A stretch of 19,609 bases of DNA from Dysgonamonadaceae bacterium (GCA_031260235.1 JAIRKG010000033.1:1-19609); one strand, 5' to 3'. Shown: positions 1-7,248, counted from the first letter of the stretch. Notes: generated by a model from the letters alone, not told the origin. Program-made: numbers and translations.

Positions 1-711
1 GGCGTTCAGCGTTCCGTATTTACTGTGATTGTAGGAATGAAATCCCGTGCCTGTAGTTGGATAATTCCAAAATTTCATTACTTGCGCCATTGCAGTTGCC
101 ACACAACCTGTTACGGTGCGCTCTCCTTCACTGTTATCATACGGACAATATTGGTTGTAATAGAGCGATTGATCCCATTTTGTTTGTATCAAAGGGGCGA
201 CCACCTGTGCCGAAGCAGGCGCATTTTGGTGGATACCGCTTGCTAAAGCCTCCCATTCCGCTTGAATTTCTTCGGTAGCAACAATGTTGTTTTCAATGGC
301 ATAGCGAATTTCCTGTTTGTAACCTTCGAGCCATTTTTGCGCATTGGGCGGAATATTATCGGGGTCAAAATTACCGGCGTCGGCATAACCCAAAATCGGA
401 ATTGCGCTGTCGTCGCCTGCCACGATTATAAATCCTGCAGAATCAAGATTAAAAACATAAAATTCAGGTGTGGCGTCAGATAAATTGCCGTTTGCCGTCG
501 AATTATTTGAACGCACTTTGTCGACAACTGCGCTATCGGGTTGTACCCAATTGAGCTTCAACGGTTGTTTTGTTCGGTTTGGACTTGGTTTTGTCAATAA
601 AAACGACTGTCCGACTTGTTTGGCTTTTTGCAAACCCACAGGATTGGCAAAAGCAATAATGCTTACGAAAAGCAACGGAAAAAAATAGATTTTTTTATTA
701 GCTGTATTCAT
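1..711 (-). CDS. Secreted streptopain-like (C10 family) cysteine peptidase, 3' part missing
   Basis: This is the N-terminal 237 codons of a secreted cysteine protease, running off the left window edge. The start is the ATG at 711, followed by a signal peptide (MNTANKKIYFF..., hydrophobic to about residue 23). Residues ~25-150 look like the Spi inhibitory prodomain of C10 peptidases, with the typical stretch FIIVAGDDSAIPILGYAD, then PPNAQKWLEGYK. The mature domain begins near residue 170 (VAPLIQTKWDQ..YN..CP). The catalytic cysteine is Cys203 in GCVATAMAQVMKFWNYP, matching the streptopain (SpeB) active-site block. The catalytic His lies beyond the edge. In the family the prodomain keeps the enzyme inactive until it is cleaved after export. 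Whether this one carries a type IX secretion C-terminal domain cannot be seen. A TAnnTTTG box lies about 31 bases upstream of the start. Confidence 0.9.
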   Translation of the reverse strand, partial: MNTANKKIYFFPLLFVSIIAFANPVGLQKAKQVGQSFLLTKPSPNRTKQPLKLNWVQPDSAVVDKVRSNNSTANGNLSDATPEFYVFNLDSAGFIIVAGDDSAIPILGYADAGNFDPDNIPPNAQKWLEGYKQEIRYAIENNIVATEEIQAEWEALASGIHQNAPASAQVVAPLIQTKWDQSLYYNQYCPYDNSEGERTVTGCVATAMAQVMKFWNYPTTGTGFHSYNHSKYGTLNA

Positions 712-741
712 ACAAATATATATTTAATAATTATGCAAGCG

Positions 742-749
742 CAAAGATA
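742..749 (-). promoter_or_regulatory. Candidate -7 promoter box of the C10 peptidase gene
   Basis: On the minus strand this reads TATCTTTG, a full match to the Bacteroidota -7 consensus TAnnTTTG. It would place transcription start near 735, giving a leader of about 24 bases before the ATG at 711. No convincing TTTG -33 element is seen at the right distance. Confidence 0.55.
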
Positions 750-778
750 TACATACTCATTTTAGAAATAAAAAAATT

Positions 779-937
779 GACGTATTCGTCGTCCGCAACG
801 CAATCGGCTATATCGTCCTTGACGGCCAGGACAAGTGCGCCTTCGACATGACGGGCGCAACTGTTACGCTTCTTTTGTCGGGAACAAACACTTTAAAGTC
901 AGGTGAAAACAGGGCGGGACTGCAATCCCCCGCAGGC
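779..937 (+). pseudogene. Decayed fragment of a repeat-type surface protein gene
   Basis: One frame reads ...NAIGYIVLDGQDKCAFDM followed by TGATVTLLLSGTNTLKSG and ENRAGLQSPAG. The blocks CAFDMTGATVTL, LSGTNTLKSG and AGLQ resemble a beta-rich repeated motif of large Bacteroidales surface proteins, some annotated as carbohydrate-binding-domain or leucine-rich-repeat adhesins. That match is recalled, not searched. No start codon or signal peptide precedes it, and after about residue 53 the translation becomes Pro/Ser/Arg-rich sequence derived from GC-rich repeats. It is therefore a relic, probably left by recombination or repeat insertion. The exact left boundary is uncertain. Confidence 0.55.
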
Positions 938-989
938 TCTAGAGGCTTCGTTCGACCAGCCGCCTCATCAAGCAATAAGCCTACGGGGG
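927..989. repeat. GC-rich inverted repeat, 12-bp arms
   Basis: The left arm at 927-938 (CCCCCGCAGGCT) pairs with the right arm at 978-989 (AGCCTACGGGGG) at 11 of 12 positions, around a 39-base loop. It starts at the very end of the decayed coding fragment, so it may mark the junction where the gene was broken. Confidence 0.5.
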
Positions 990-995
990 AAGTCT

Positions 996-1007
996 CCCCC
1001 CCCCCCC
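996..1007. repeat. C12 homopolymer run
   Basis: Twelve consecutive C residues. Such runs are prone to slippage in replication and in sequencing. It lies in sequence with no supported coding function, so phase variation of a gene is not demonstrated. Confidence 0.85.
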
Positions 1008-1044
1008 GCTCCAGCCGCCTGCGGCGGGCTTCCGCTTCCCCCTC

Positions 1045-1063
1045 TGCGGGGGACACCCCCGCA
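1045..1063. repeat. Short perfect GC-rich stem-loop
   Basis: TGCGGGGG at 1045-1052 and CCCCCGCA at 1056-1063 are perfect inverse complements separated by ACA. No T-run follows on either strand and no gene ends nearby, so it is not a convincing terminator. It is part of the GC-rich repeat patchwork. Confidence 0.55.
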
Positions 1064-1112
1064 ACGCCCCATCACTGCCCACCCCGTCATTGCCGCCCAC
1101 CTCGTCATTGCG

Positions 1113-1202
1113 CCGTACACGTCATTGCGAGCCGCGATAGCGGCGTGGCAATCCATGTTTTTTTCCTGGATTGCTTCGCTTCGCTCGCAATGACGTGTAC
1201 GG
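1113..1202. repeat. REP-like imperfect inverted repeat, copy 1
   Basis: Outer arms of 20 bp are perfectly complementary: 1113-1132 (CCGTACACGTCATTGCGAGC) against 1183-1202. An inner 8-bp pairing joins GCAATCCA (1148-1155) to TGGATTGC (1167-1174) around a T-rich loop. The halves carry the CGTCATTGCGAG...GCAATCC signature of an intergenic repeat seen in many bacterial genomes, often mistranslated as VIASEAKQS-type peptides. Two further partial CGTCATTGC copies stand just upstream at 1085-1093 and 1103-1111. No transposase is encoded, so any movement would be in trans. Function is unknown. Confidence 0.75.
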
Positions 1203-1207
1203 GCTGT

Positions 1208-1291
1208 ATTGCTTCGGGCTTCGCCCTCCGGGTGACGACTACGGTTTTACTGCCATACACGTCACCCGGAGCCGCGAAGCGACGAAGCAAT
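1208..1291. repeat. REP-like imperfect inverted repeat, copy 2
   Basis: The outer arms ATTGCTTCG (1208-1216) and CGAAGCAAT (1283-1291) pair perfectly. So do the inner arms TCCGGGTGAC (1227-1236) and GTCACCCGGA (1261-1270). The loop is about 24 bases. It shares the GAAGCAAT end with copy 1, but its inner part reads GTCACCCGGAG instead of GTCATTGCGAG, so it is a variant of the same family. The two hairpins stand five bases apart. Confidence 0.7.
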
Positions 1292-1299
1292 CCCCCTCC

Positions 1300-1368
1300 C
1301 AAGTCAAGAGATGCCGACCTCCCAAGCCAAGAGATGTCGACCCCGCAAGCCAAGAGTGGCCGACCCCG
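1300..1368. repeat. 23-bp tandem repeat, three full units
   Basis: Units run 1300-1322, 1323-1345 and 1346-1368, with consensus CAAGCCAAGAG followed by ATGYCGACCCC and one variable base. A partial fourth copy (CAAGCCAA) starts at 1369. The period is not a multiple of three and the units differ by a few substitutions, so it is a non-coding short tandem repeat, likely length-variable between strains. Confidence 0.7.
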
Positions 1369-1438
1369 CAAGCCAATAAAAAAAGCCCGACCTGAAACAG
1401 AGCGGATGACTGGTGGAAATAGAATGTATTACTTAAAT

Positions 1439-2449
1439 TCAAATATAATTCACTTCCGGCTGAAGTTCAACAGCAAATTTTTTCTTGACAATGCGGCAAA
1501 TTTCAGCGGCTAAATCCGCAATATCTTTTCCGCTCGCATTTCCCCTGTTAATAATGACCAGCGACTGCTTTTCATGCACGGCAGCCCCGCCTTTCGTTTT
1601 CCCCTTCAATCCGCAACGGTCGATTAACCAGGCTGCCGGCACTTTCACCATCTTCTCATCAACCGGATAATGCGGCATATCGGGATAGCGCTTTTTCAAA
1701 TTTTCGTAATACTCCTTATTAATATAAGGATTCACAAAAAAACTGCCTGCGTTGCCGGTCTCGGCCGGATCGGGCAGTTTGGCTTTCCGAATCGAAATAA
1801 CCGCCGCCCTTACAGTTTCTAAAGTTGCCGCCCCAGCGCCGATACATTCCCTGATATTTCCATAATCCAACCGCAATTCCGGATGTTTGGACAGTTTATA
1901 AACCACATGGGTAATATAATATTTCCCTCTGTTTTCCGGTTGTTTGAAAAAACTGAAGCGGTAGGCATATTTACATTCGGTTTTGGAAAAAATCCGTTTT
2001 TCACCGGTCTCAATGAAATAAGCGTGTACCTCTTCGATACAATCGGCAGCCTCTGCGCCGTAAGCGCCGATATTCTGCACAGCTGATGCGCCGACTTCCC
2101 CCGGAATCAAAGACAGGTTCTCAAGTCCGCCCCAACCGTTTTGCACACAATGATCCACAAACGAATCCCAATCCATTCCGGCTCCGGCTTTCAGCCATAC
2201 AAAATCTTCCGTTTCCTCCACCTTCTCAATACCCCGAATGGCAGAATGGACAATGACCCCGTCGAAATCGCCGAGAAACAGCAAATTACTGCCCTGCCCG
2301 ATATGCCAAAACTGTTGGGAGAAAAAATACTCGTCGCGAAGAAGCCTTTGCAAGTCGGCTTCATTGTCATATTCCACAAAATATCCGGTCTTAACATTCA
2401 GTCCAAACGTGTTGTGTTTCAGTAAAGAATAATTTTGTTCAATTCGCAT
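1439..2449 (-). CDS. murB: UDP-N-acetylmuramate dehydrogenase (UDP-N-acetylenolpyruvoylglucosamine reductase)
   Basis: MurB is a cytoplasmic FAD enzyme that reduces UDP-GlcNAc-enolpyruvate with NADPH to UDP-MurNAc, the second committed step of peptidoglycan synthesis. The 336-residue product is the length of the type I (E. coli-like) enzyme. The FAD-binding part includes GQGSNLLF (51-58) and IPGEVGASAVQNIGAYG (115-131). The three catalytic positions known from the family are visible: Arg164 in YAYRFSFF, Ser236 in NAGSFFVNP (the proton donor to the enol) and Glu332 in the C-terminal QPEVNYI. The ATG start at 2449 gives the usual N-terminus (MRIEQNYSLLKHNTFGL). It diverges from the HAD gene across a 145-bp gap. 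No classical terminator is seen downstream. Confidence 0.97.
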   Translation of the reverse strand: MRIEQNYSLLKHNTFGLNVKTGYFVEYDNEADLQRLLRDEYFFSQQFWHIGQGSNLLFLGDFDGVIVHSAIRGIEKVEETEDFVWLKAGAGMDWDSFVDHCVQNGWGGLENLSLIPGEVGASAVQNIGAYGAEAADCIEEVHAYFIETGEKRIFSKTECKYAYRFSFFKQPENRGKYYITHVVYKLSKHPELRLDYGNIRECIGAGAATLETVRAAVISIRKAKLPDPAETGNAGSFFVNPYINKEYYENLKKRYPDMPHYPVDEKMVKVPAAWLIDRCGLKGKTKGGAAVHEKQSLVIINRGNASGKDIADLAAEICRIVKKKFAVELQPEVNYI

Positions 2450-2513
2450 ATTTAGTTATATGTAAACACAAAGACCATCTAAAAACTTCGCGTCTTGGTG
2501 TATATATGTCAGG

Positions 2514-2521
2514 CAAAATTA
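2514..2521 (-). promoter_or_regulatory. Candidate -7 promoter box of murB
   Basis: The minus strand reads TAATTTTG, fitting TAnnTTTG. Transcription would start near 2507, giving a leader of about 58 bases before the murB ATG at 2449. The sequence is AT-rich and no good -33 element is visible, so a chance match is possible. Confidence 0.35.
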
Positions 2522-2563
2522 CGTGAAATTTTTCAATGATACGCCTGCGGATAAAAATTTTTG

Positions 2564-2571
2564 TACATTTG
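2564..2571 (+). promoter_or_regulatory. Candidate -7 promoter box of the HAD gene and ung
   Basis: TACATTTG fits the Bacteroidota -7 consensus TAnnTTTG and lies 23 bases before the ATG at 2595, a typical spacing for a short leader. No clear TTTG -33 box is seen upstream. Confidence 0.5.
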
Positions 2572-2594
2572 CAACCGTATAAAAACTTAATCCA

Positions 2595-3248
2595 ATGAGT
2601 AATCATCATCATTCTGAAATCGCGTTCCTCTTTGATTTGGACGGCGTAATCATCGATACAGAGCCGCAGTATGACCGGTTTTGGAACAAAGCAGGAAAAG
2701 AGTATCATTCCGGCGTCGAAAATTTGGAAAAACTGATTAAAGGAACAACGCTTTCGAACATCATGTCTCGTTATTTCTCTCATTTGCCGGACGATAAACA
2801 AAAGGAACTGGAAGCCGCCAATCATGCTTTCGACCTGCAACTGGAAATGAACACCATTCCCGGAGCATTGGAATTTCTGGTAGAATCGAAAAAAGCCGGC
2901 ATAAAAACAGGACTGGTAACAAGTTCCGATAATGAAAAACTGACGTCGGTTTTCCGCAAATTATCTATCCGGCAATATTTCGACACAGTCGTATCCGCCG
3001 ACCGCATCACGGCCGGGAAACCCGATCCCATGTGTTATTTGCTGGCAGCAAAAGACTTAAATATCCCGCCCGAAAATTGTTACGTGTTTGAAGATTCATT
3101 CAGTGGGATCGCCGCCGGAAATGCCGCCGGCATGAAAGTTGTCGGATTGTCCACCACAAATGCCGCCGAAAATATTCGCAGCAAAGTTTGGAAAGTAATC
3201 CCAAATTTCATACAATTCACATTACCCCTCCAATCTCTTCATTCTTAA
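2595..3248 (+). CDS. HAD-family phosphatase / beta-phosphoglucomutase-like hydrolase
   Basis: A 217-residue haloacid dehalogenase superfamily protein with all four motifs: motif I FDLDGVIIDTE (nucleophile Asp14, acid/base Asp16), motif II TSS at 109-111, motif III Lys142 in AGKPDP, and motif IV FEDSFSGI with Glu166 and Asp167 for Mg2+. The helical cap between motifs I and II (about residues 20-90) is the C1 type of the phosphoglycolate phosphatase / beta-phosphoglucomutase group. Such enzymes hydrolyse small phosphate esters or isomerise sugar phosphates; the substrate here cannot be read from sequence. A His-His-His triplet follows the start. The gene ends nine bases before the ung ATG, so the two are probably one transcript. 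Confidence 0.88.
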   Translation: MSNHHHSEIAFLFDLDGVIIDTEPQYDRFWNKAGKEYHSGVENLEKLIKGTTLSNIMSRYFSHLPDDKQKELEAANHAFDLQLEMNTIPGALEFLVESKKAGIKTGLVTSSDNEKLTSVFRKLSIRQYFDTVVSADRITAGKPDPMCYLLAAKDLNIPPENCYVFEDSFSGIAAGNAAGMKVVGLSTTNAAENIRSKVWKVIPNFIQFTLPLQSLHS

Positions 3249-3257
3249 TTGTCAAAA

Positions 3258-3920
3258 ATGGATGTAAAAATTGAACCATCTTGGAAAGAACAACTGTCTT
3301 CAGAATTTACAAAGCCTTATTTTAAGACCCTCACCGATTTTGTAAGGCAGGAATATGCTGCCACGCGCATTTATCCAAAAGGAAGCCAAATATTTAACGC
3401 TTTTGAAAAGACACCTTTTGACAAGGTAAAAGTAGTGATTCTGGGGCAAGACCCGTATCATGAACCCGGACAGGCGCACGGCTTGTGTTTCTCGGTAAAC
3501 GATGGAATTGCTTTGCCACCTTCGCTTCAAAATATTTACAAAGAATTACAGGACGATTTGGGCATTTCTCCGCCGCCGTCCGGAAATCTGGAACGCTGGG
3601 CAGAACAAGGCGTTTTGTTGCTAAACGCTACGCTAACCGTTCGGGCGCATCAGGCAGGTTCGCATCAAAACAAAGGTTGGGAAGAGTTTACGGACACCGT
3701 TGTTCACAAACTTGCCGAAAGGGAAAAACACCTGGTTTTTATTCTGTGGGGTTCTTATGCGCAAAGAAAAGGCGGGTTTATCAATTCACAAAACCACTTG
3801 ATTATCAAATCGGCGCATCCTTCCCCGCTTTCTGCTTACAAGGGTTTTTTCGGAAGCCGTCCGTTCAGTAAAGCCAATAACTATTTGGTGCAGACAGGGC
3901 AAACGCCTGTTCGATGGTAA
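3258..3920 (+). CDS. ung: Uracil-DNA glycosylase, family 1
   Basis: Ung removes uracil from DNA, from cytosine deamination or dUMP misincorporation, to start base-excision repair. The 220-residue protein has the family 1 signatures: GQDPYH at 63-68 with the water-activating Asp65, the uracil-stacking Phe78 in LCFSV, Asn123 in LLNATLTV for uracil recognition, and HPSPLS at 187-192 with His187 and the minor-groove loop. The ATG at 3258 is preferred over an in-frame TTG at 3249 that directly abuts the stop of the HAD gene, because ATG gives the usual N-terminus. It faces the Tricorn-like gene tail to tail across 42 bp, where only a weak 5-bp stem is seen. Confidence 0.97.
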   Translation: MDVKIEPSWKEQLSSEFTKPYFKTLTDFVRQEYAATRIYPKGSQIFNAFEKTPFDKVKVVILGQDPYHEPGQAHGLCFSVNDGIALPPSLQNIYKELQDDLGISPPPSGNLERWAEQGVLLLNATLTVRAHQAGSHQNKGWEEFTDTVVHKLAEREKHLVFILWGSYAQRKGGFINSQNHLIIKSAHPSPLSAYKGFFGSRPFSKANNYLVQTGQTPVRW

Positions 3921-3962
3921 GTGTGATACCTTGCAACCAGACACCCGTTCATGGTGTAAACC

Positions 3963-6900
3963 TCATTTCTTCGGATAAGCCGGAGTATCAGGATAAACCC
4001 CCGGATTCGTCTTCAAATCCTCCAAAATCAACTCAATGGCTTTGTTCAATTGTTCGTCAATGCCGGCATATTCTTTGGCAGGGTCGTTATCAACCACATA
4101 ATCGGGGGCAACGCCATAGCCTTCGATGATGAATTGTTTGCCTTCCGAATCGAAATGTGCAAATTCGGGACGGTTCATCTGACCTCCGTCAATCAGCGGC
4201 AACGTTCCACGAATACCGACCACACCGCCCCACGAACGAACACCAACAGTTTTTCCTAATTTGTAGAATTTGAATTGATAGGGAAATAGATCGCCGTCGG
4301 AAGCCGAATAATTGTCCAGCAAAAGAATTTTCGGGCCAAGCATCATGCCGTTGGGTTTCGACGCAGGCGTTCCGTTGCGGGGAACCGACATCATTGCCAG
4401 TTGCCGGCGTAAACGCTCAATAATCATTGTGGAAACATTTCCGCCGCCATTGCCGCGGTCGTCAATAATCAAGGCTTGCTTGTTCAATTGTGGGTAATAA
4501 TATTTCACAAATTCATTCAACCCTGCGGCGCTCATGTCTGGAATGTGAATGTAGCCGACTTTACCGCCGGTGGCTTTATTCACTTTTTCGATATTTTCCT
4601 GTACCCAGTCGAAATAATACAAAGATGATTCTTCGGCAAGCGGTTTAACAATTACTTTTCGTCCGCCGGGACCCGTTGCATTTTTATTCAGCGTTAATTC
4701 GACCTGTTTTCCAGCTTTATCGTAAAGAGCGGCGTAAATATTGCTTATGTTTTTCGTGGATTTTCCATTGACATGAGTGATGAAATCTCCGATATTAGCA
4801 TCAATGCCTATTTCCGTTAGCGGGGAACGAAGTTCAGGCGACCAGTTTCGTCCGTCCAGAATTTTATCAATTCGGTAAAATCCCGATGTGTCACGGCTCA
4901 ACCGTGCTCCGAGCAAACCGGTGAAAATCCGTTGTGGTTCTTGTTTGTCGCCACCTGAAATATAGGCATGGCCGCAATTCAATTCGCCAATCATTTCGCC
5001 GATAATGTAATTCAAATCGTTCCGGTTATTGACATGTTCCACCAACGGTTCATATTTCCTGCGGATTTTCTCCCAATCCACACCGTGCATATTGGGATCG
5101 TAGAAAAAATCCCGCATTTGTCGCCAACATTCGTTGTAAATCTGCTTCCATTCGGCATGGAGGTCAACAACGGTTTTTATGTCCGAAAGGCTAATTGTTT
5201 CGTCTACATTCGCTTTTCCGCGAGGCAAATCCATCACTACATAATTCTTTCCGGAACGGACAAGAATTTTTTTCGCGTCAGGCGTGATTGCAAGCAGTTG
5301 AAAAGCACCTATTTCGGTTTCCTTTGTCTTTTTCAAATCATATAAATACAAGTTCCCGCTTCGATTGTAGTAAACATTACCTTCGGAACAAAAAACATTC
5401 CCATACCAACCCGGCGGAACGTCAATTTCCAAAGACCTGCCTTTGATTCCGTCGAAATCAATTTCTATATTCGCACTTTCTTTTTTGCCGGAGTCTTTTT
5501 TATCATCCGCTTTGTTTGCAGTATCGCTTTTAATGCTTGCTTCGTCATTTTCATAAGCATACGGAGAAGGTGTTGATTTTTTCAATGTGACGAAATATAA
5601 TTTATCCATGTTGTCATAAATGGTGTTCCATTCGGTGCTTCCGTAAGTCGGACTGAAATTGCGGGAAGAAGTGAACAGTAAATATTTTCCGTCTTTACTG
5701 AAAGAAGGGTTGTACGAATCGAACCATTCATCGGTTGCAACTTGCTTTTCTTTGTTTTCCAAATTATAGATAAGTACTACGTTTGTCGTGTTGAATCGCG
5801 GCAAAGTGTAAGCAATCCAACGGCTGTCGGGCGACCATACGAAACTTCGGATCTCTCCGTCTCGTGTCTGTTCAACGTCGGTCACTTTTTTGGAATCAAT
5901 GTCCACATAACGCAAACGTTGCATTTTGTCGCTCCAGAGAATTTTTTTGCTGTCGGGCGACCAGTCGAATCCGTATTTATATGTATCGCTGTTTATGGTA
6001 ATTTGAACCGGTTTTTGCAAGCCGTCCTGAGATTGAATGTAGATTTCGTCTTCGCCGGTAGCGTCGGAAATATAGGCAATCCATTTTCCGTCTGGCGACC
6101 ATTGGGCGTTGCGTTCATGAATGCCTGATGTTTCGGTTAGATTACGGGTAATTCCCGATTTTACGGGTACAGTATAAACATCGCCGCGAGCGTTCACCAC
6201 AATGCGGTTACCGTCGGGCGAAATATCCGCGCCGTTGATTCTGCGGGATGCGTCTATCAATTTGGTTCGTCCGCCGATGAAATCTTCTTTTAGGTAAACG
6301 GTAATTTTTTCTGTTGTTTTGCTTGCGATATCAAAATTGTAGATAAATCCGCCGTTCTCGAAGACAATAGACCGGTCGCCCAGACTCGGAAATTTAATAT
6401 CATATTCTTTGAAGTCGGTCACTTTTTGCGTTTGTTTTGTTTCGGTATTATAACAGAATAAATTCATAATCCGGTCGCGGTCGGAAATAAAATAAACTTC
6501 TTTTCCCGTCCACATCGGGCAAATATCTTGATGAGGATTGTTGGTGATATTTTCTATCTTTTGGGTGGTGAAATCGTAAATCCAGACGTCGTCGGCCATT
6601 CCTCCCTGATAATATTTCCATGTACGAAATTCGCGGAATACCCGATTGTAAGCCAATTTGGATTTGTCGGGCGAATAGGAGCAAAATCCTCCGACAGGCA
6701 GCGGAAGTTCTTCCGGCAAACCGCCGTGAACGGAAGCCAGATATAATTTTCCTTTGAAATCATTGAAAGAATGCATCCGCGAGCGGAAAACAATTTTTTC
6801 GTTGTCTTTCCATGTCAAAGCAATGTTATTTGGACCCATGCGGTCGGAAATATCGTCGCGTCCCAAAGTTGCCGTATAAGTCAGCCTGACCGGTTCGCCG

Positions 6901-7187
6901 CCTTCGGCAGGAATAGCGTAAATTTCGGTATTGCCGTCATATTGAGCGGTGAAAGCGATGCGGCTTCCGTCTGGCGAGAAGCGGGCAAACATTTCGTAAC
7001 CATTGTCATTAGTTAATTTACGCGCCAAACCGCCTTTCGAAGATGCGGTATATAAATCGCCGGAGTATGAAAATACCAGTTGGTTTCCGTGAATAGCAGG
7101 AAAGCGCAGCAGTCTGGCTTCCTGCTGAGCCGAAGCGGTGAAAAGACCTGCAACGGCGGTTGTCAATAAAAAGATACGTTTGTTCAT
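3963..7187 (-). CDS. Secreted Tricorn-like protease (S41 family, beta-propeller and PDZ domains)
   Basis: This 1074-residue protein matches archaeal Tricorn in length and layout. A signal peptide (MNKRIFLLTTAVAGLFTASAQ) indicates export to the periplasm. N-terminal beta-propeller blades follow, with repeated WSPDGKWIAY/FSPDGSRIAF-type motifs of TolB/WD40-like propellers. After a low-complexity Asp/Lys stretch comes the helical C1 region, then a PDZ domain (about 760-850), then the S41 catalytic core with DDRGNGGGN. The catalytic residues align by position with Tricorn: His740 in LNCGHAY, nucleophile Ser963 in SASDGDLFPY, and Glu1022 in IEGYGVAPD. In the family such enzymes degrade peptides that enter through the propeller channels. 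The ATG at 7187 is chosen over a TTG at 7205 because it begins the signal peptide directly. Tricorn itself is cytosolic, so the exported form is a Bacteroidota-style variant. Confidence 0.93.
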   Translation of the reverse strand: MNKRIFLLTTAVAGLFTASAQQEARLLRFPAIHGNQLVFSYSGDLYTASSKGGLARKLTNDNGYEMFARFSPDGSRIAFTAQYDGNTEIYAIPAEGGEPVRLTYTATLGRDDISDRMGPNNIALTWKDNEKIVFRSRMHSFNDFKGKLYLASVHGGLPEELPLPVGGFCSYSPDKSKLAYNRVFREFRTWKYYQGGMADDVWIYDFTTQKIENITNNPHQDICPMWTGKEVYFISDRDRIMNLFCYNTETKQTQKVTDFKEYDIKFPSLGDRSIVFENGGFIYNFDIASKTTEKITVYLKEDFIGGRTKLIDASRRINGADISPDGNRIVVNARGDVYTVPVKSGITRNLTETSGIHERNAQWSPDGKWIAYISDATGEDEIYIQSQDGLQKPVQITINSDTYKYGFDWSPDSKKILWSDKMQRLRYVDIDSKKVTDVEQTRDGEIRSFVWSPDSRWIAYTLPRFNTTNVVLIYNLENKEKQVATDEWFDSYNPSFSKDGKYLLFTSSRNFSPTYGSTEWNTIYDNMDKLYFVTLKKSTPSPYAYENDEASIKSDTANKADDKKDSGKKESANIEIDFDGIKGRSLEIDVPPGWYGNVFCSEGNVYYNRSGNLYLYDLKKTKETEIGAFQLLAITPDAKKILVRSGKNYVVMDLPRGKANVDETISLSDIKTVVDLHAEWKQIYNECWRQMRDFFYDPNMHGVDWEKIRRKYEPLVEHVNNRNDLNYIIGEMIGELNCGHAYISGGDKQEPQRIFTGLLGARLSRDTSGFYRIDKILDGRNWSPELRSPLTEIGIDANIGDFITHVNGKSTKNISNIYAALYDKAGKQVELTLNKNATGPGGRKVIVKPLAEESSLYYFDWVQENIEKVNKATGGKVGYIHIPDMSAAGLNEFVKYYYPQLNKQALIIDDRGNGGGNVSTMIIERLRRQLAMMSVPRNGTPASKPNGMMLGPKILLLDNYSASDGDLFPYQFKFYKLGKTVGVRSWGGVVGIRGTLPLIDGGQMNRPEFAHFDSEGKQFIIEGYGVAPDYVVDNDPAKEYAGIDEQLNKAIELILEDLKTNPGVYPDTPAYPKK

Positions 7188-7207
7188 AATTAAATAAAAT
7201 TGCAATA

Positions 7208-7215
7208 CAAAAGTA
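7208..7215 (-). promoter_or_regulatory. Candidate -7 promoter box of the Tricorn-like gene
   Basis: The minus strand reads TACTTTTG, fitting TAnnTTTG. Transcription would start near 7201, leaving a leader of about 14 bases before the ATG at 7187. The position where a -33 element should lie falls inside the palindrome at 7218-7244. Confidence 0.5.
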
Positions 7216-7217
7216 GC

Positions 7218-7244
7218 ATAATTATTTCGTACCGAAATAATTAT
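7218..7244. promoter_or_regulatory. Perfect 12-bp-arm palindrome between divergent promoters (candidate operator)
   Basis: ATAATTATTTCG (7218-7229) and CGAAATAATTAT (7233-7244) are perfect inverse complements separated by TAC. The palindrome lies exactly between two outward-facing TAnnTTTG boxes (7208-7215 minus, 7249-7256 plus), and its TTTCG arms occupy the -33 zone of both. This geometry suits a dimeric regulator that controls the Tricorn-like gene and the DUF1460 gene together. No regulator gene is seen in the window. Confidence 0.55.
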
Positions 7245-7248
7245 TGGC

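Larger units (their letters stand above)
712..1438. other. 727-bp intergenic patchwork without an intact gene
   Basis: This gap lies between the starts of the C10 peptidase gene and the 3' end of murB. Apart from the AT-rich promoter part (712-780), it is much more GC-rich than its neighbours. It contains a decayed coding fragment, several GC-rich stem-loops, a C12 run, two large related inverted repeats and a 23-bp tandem repeat, listed separately. Open frames cross it on both strands (for example 848-1513 plus, 1105-1371 minus), but their translations are low-complexity products of the repeats and are not called as genes. Confidence 0.75.

Noticed and set aside
1105..1371. 88-codon minus frame with a VIASEAKQS-like peptide
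   Set aside because: This peptide is the well-known false translation of the CGTCATTGCGAG-type intergenic repeat, not a gene.
1380..1438. Possible murB terminator (T7 run on the minus strand near 1381)
   Set aside because: A T-run is present but no matching GC stem lies before it.
848..1513. 221-codon open frame on the plus strand
   Set aside because: Only its first ~30 codons resemble a protein family; the rest is translation of GC-rich hairpins, the C12 run and tandem repeats, and it overlaps the 3' end of murB. Treated as a relic plus repeats.
2439..2840. 133-codon minus frame overlapping the HAD gene and the murB start
   Set aside because: Antisense to the HAD motif I region, with no family features; a shadow frame.
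3249..3257. TTG start for ung directly after the HAD stop
   Set aside because: Adds only three residues (fMet-Ser-Lys) before a Met that gives the usual Ung N-terminus; the ATG at 3258 is simpler.
3941..3957. Possible bidirectional terminator between ung and the Tricorn-like gene
   Set aside because: Only a 5-bp stem (ACACC/GGTGT) with a 7-base loop and no T-run on either side; too weak to call.
7188..7205. TTG start for the Tricorn-like protein
   Set aside because: It would add six residues before a complete signal peptide that begins at the ATG at 7187, and would lie upstream of or at the predicted transcription start.
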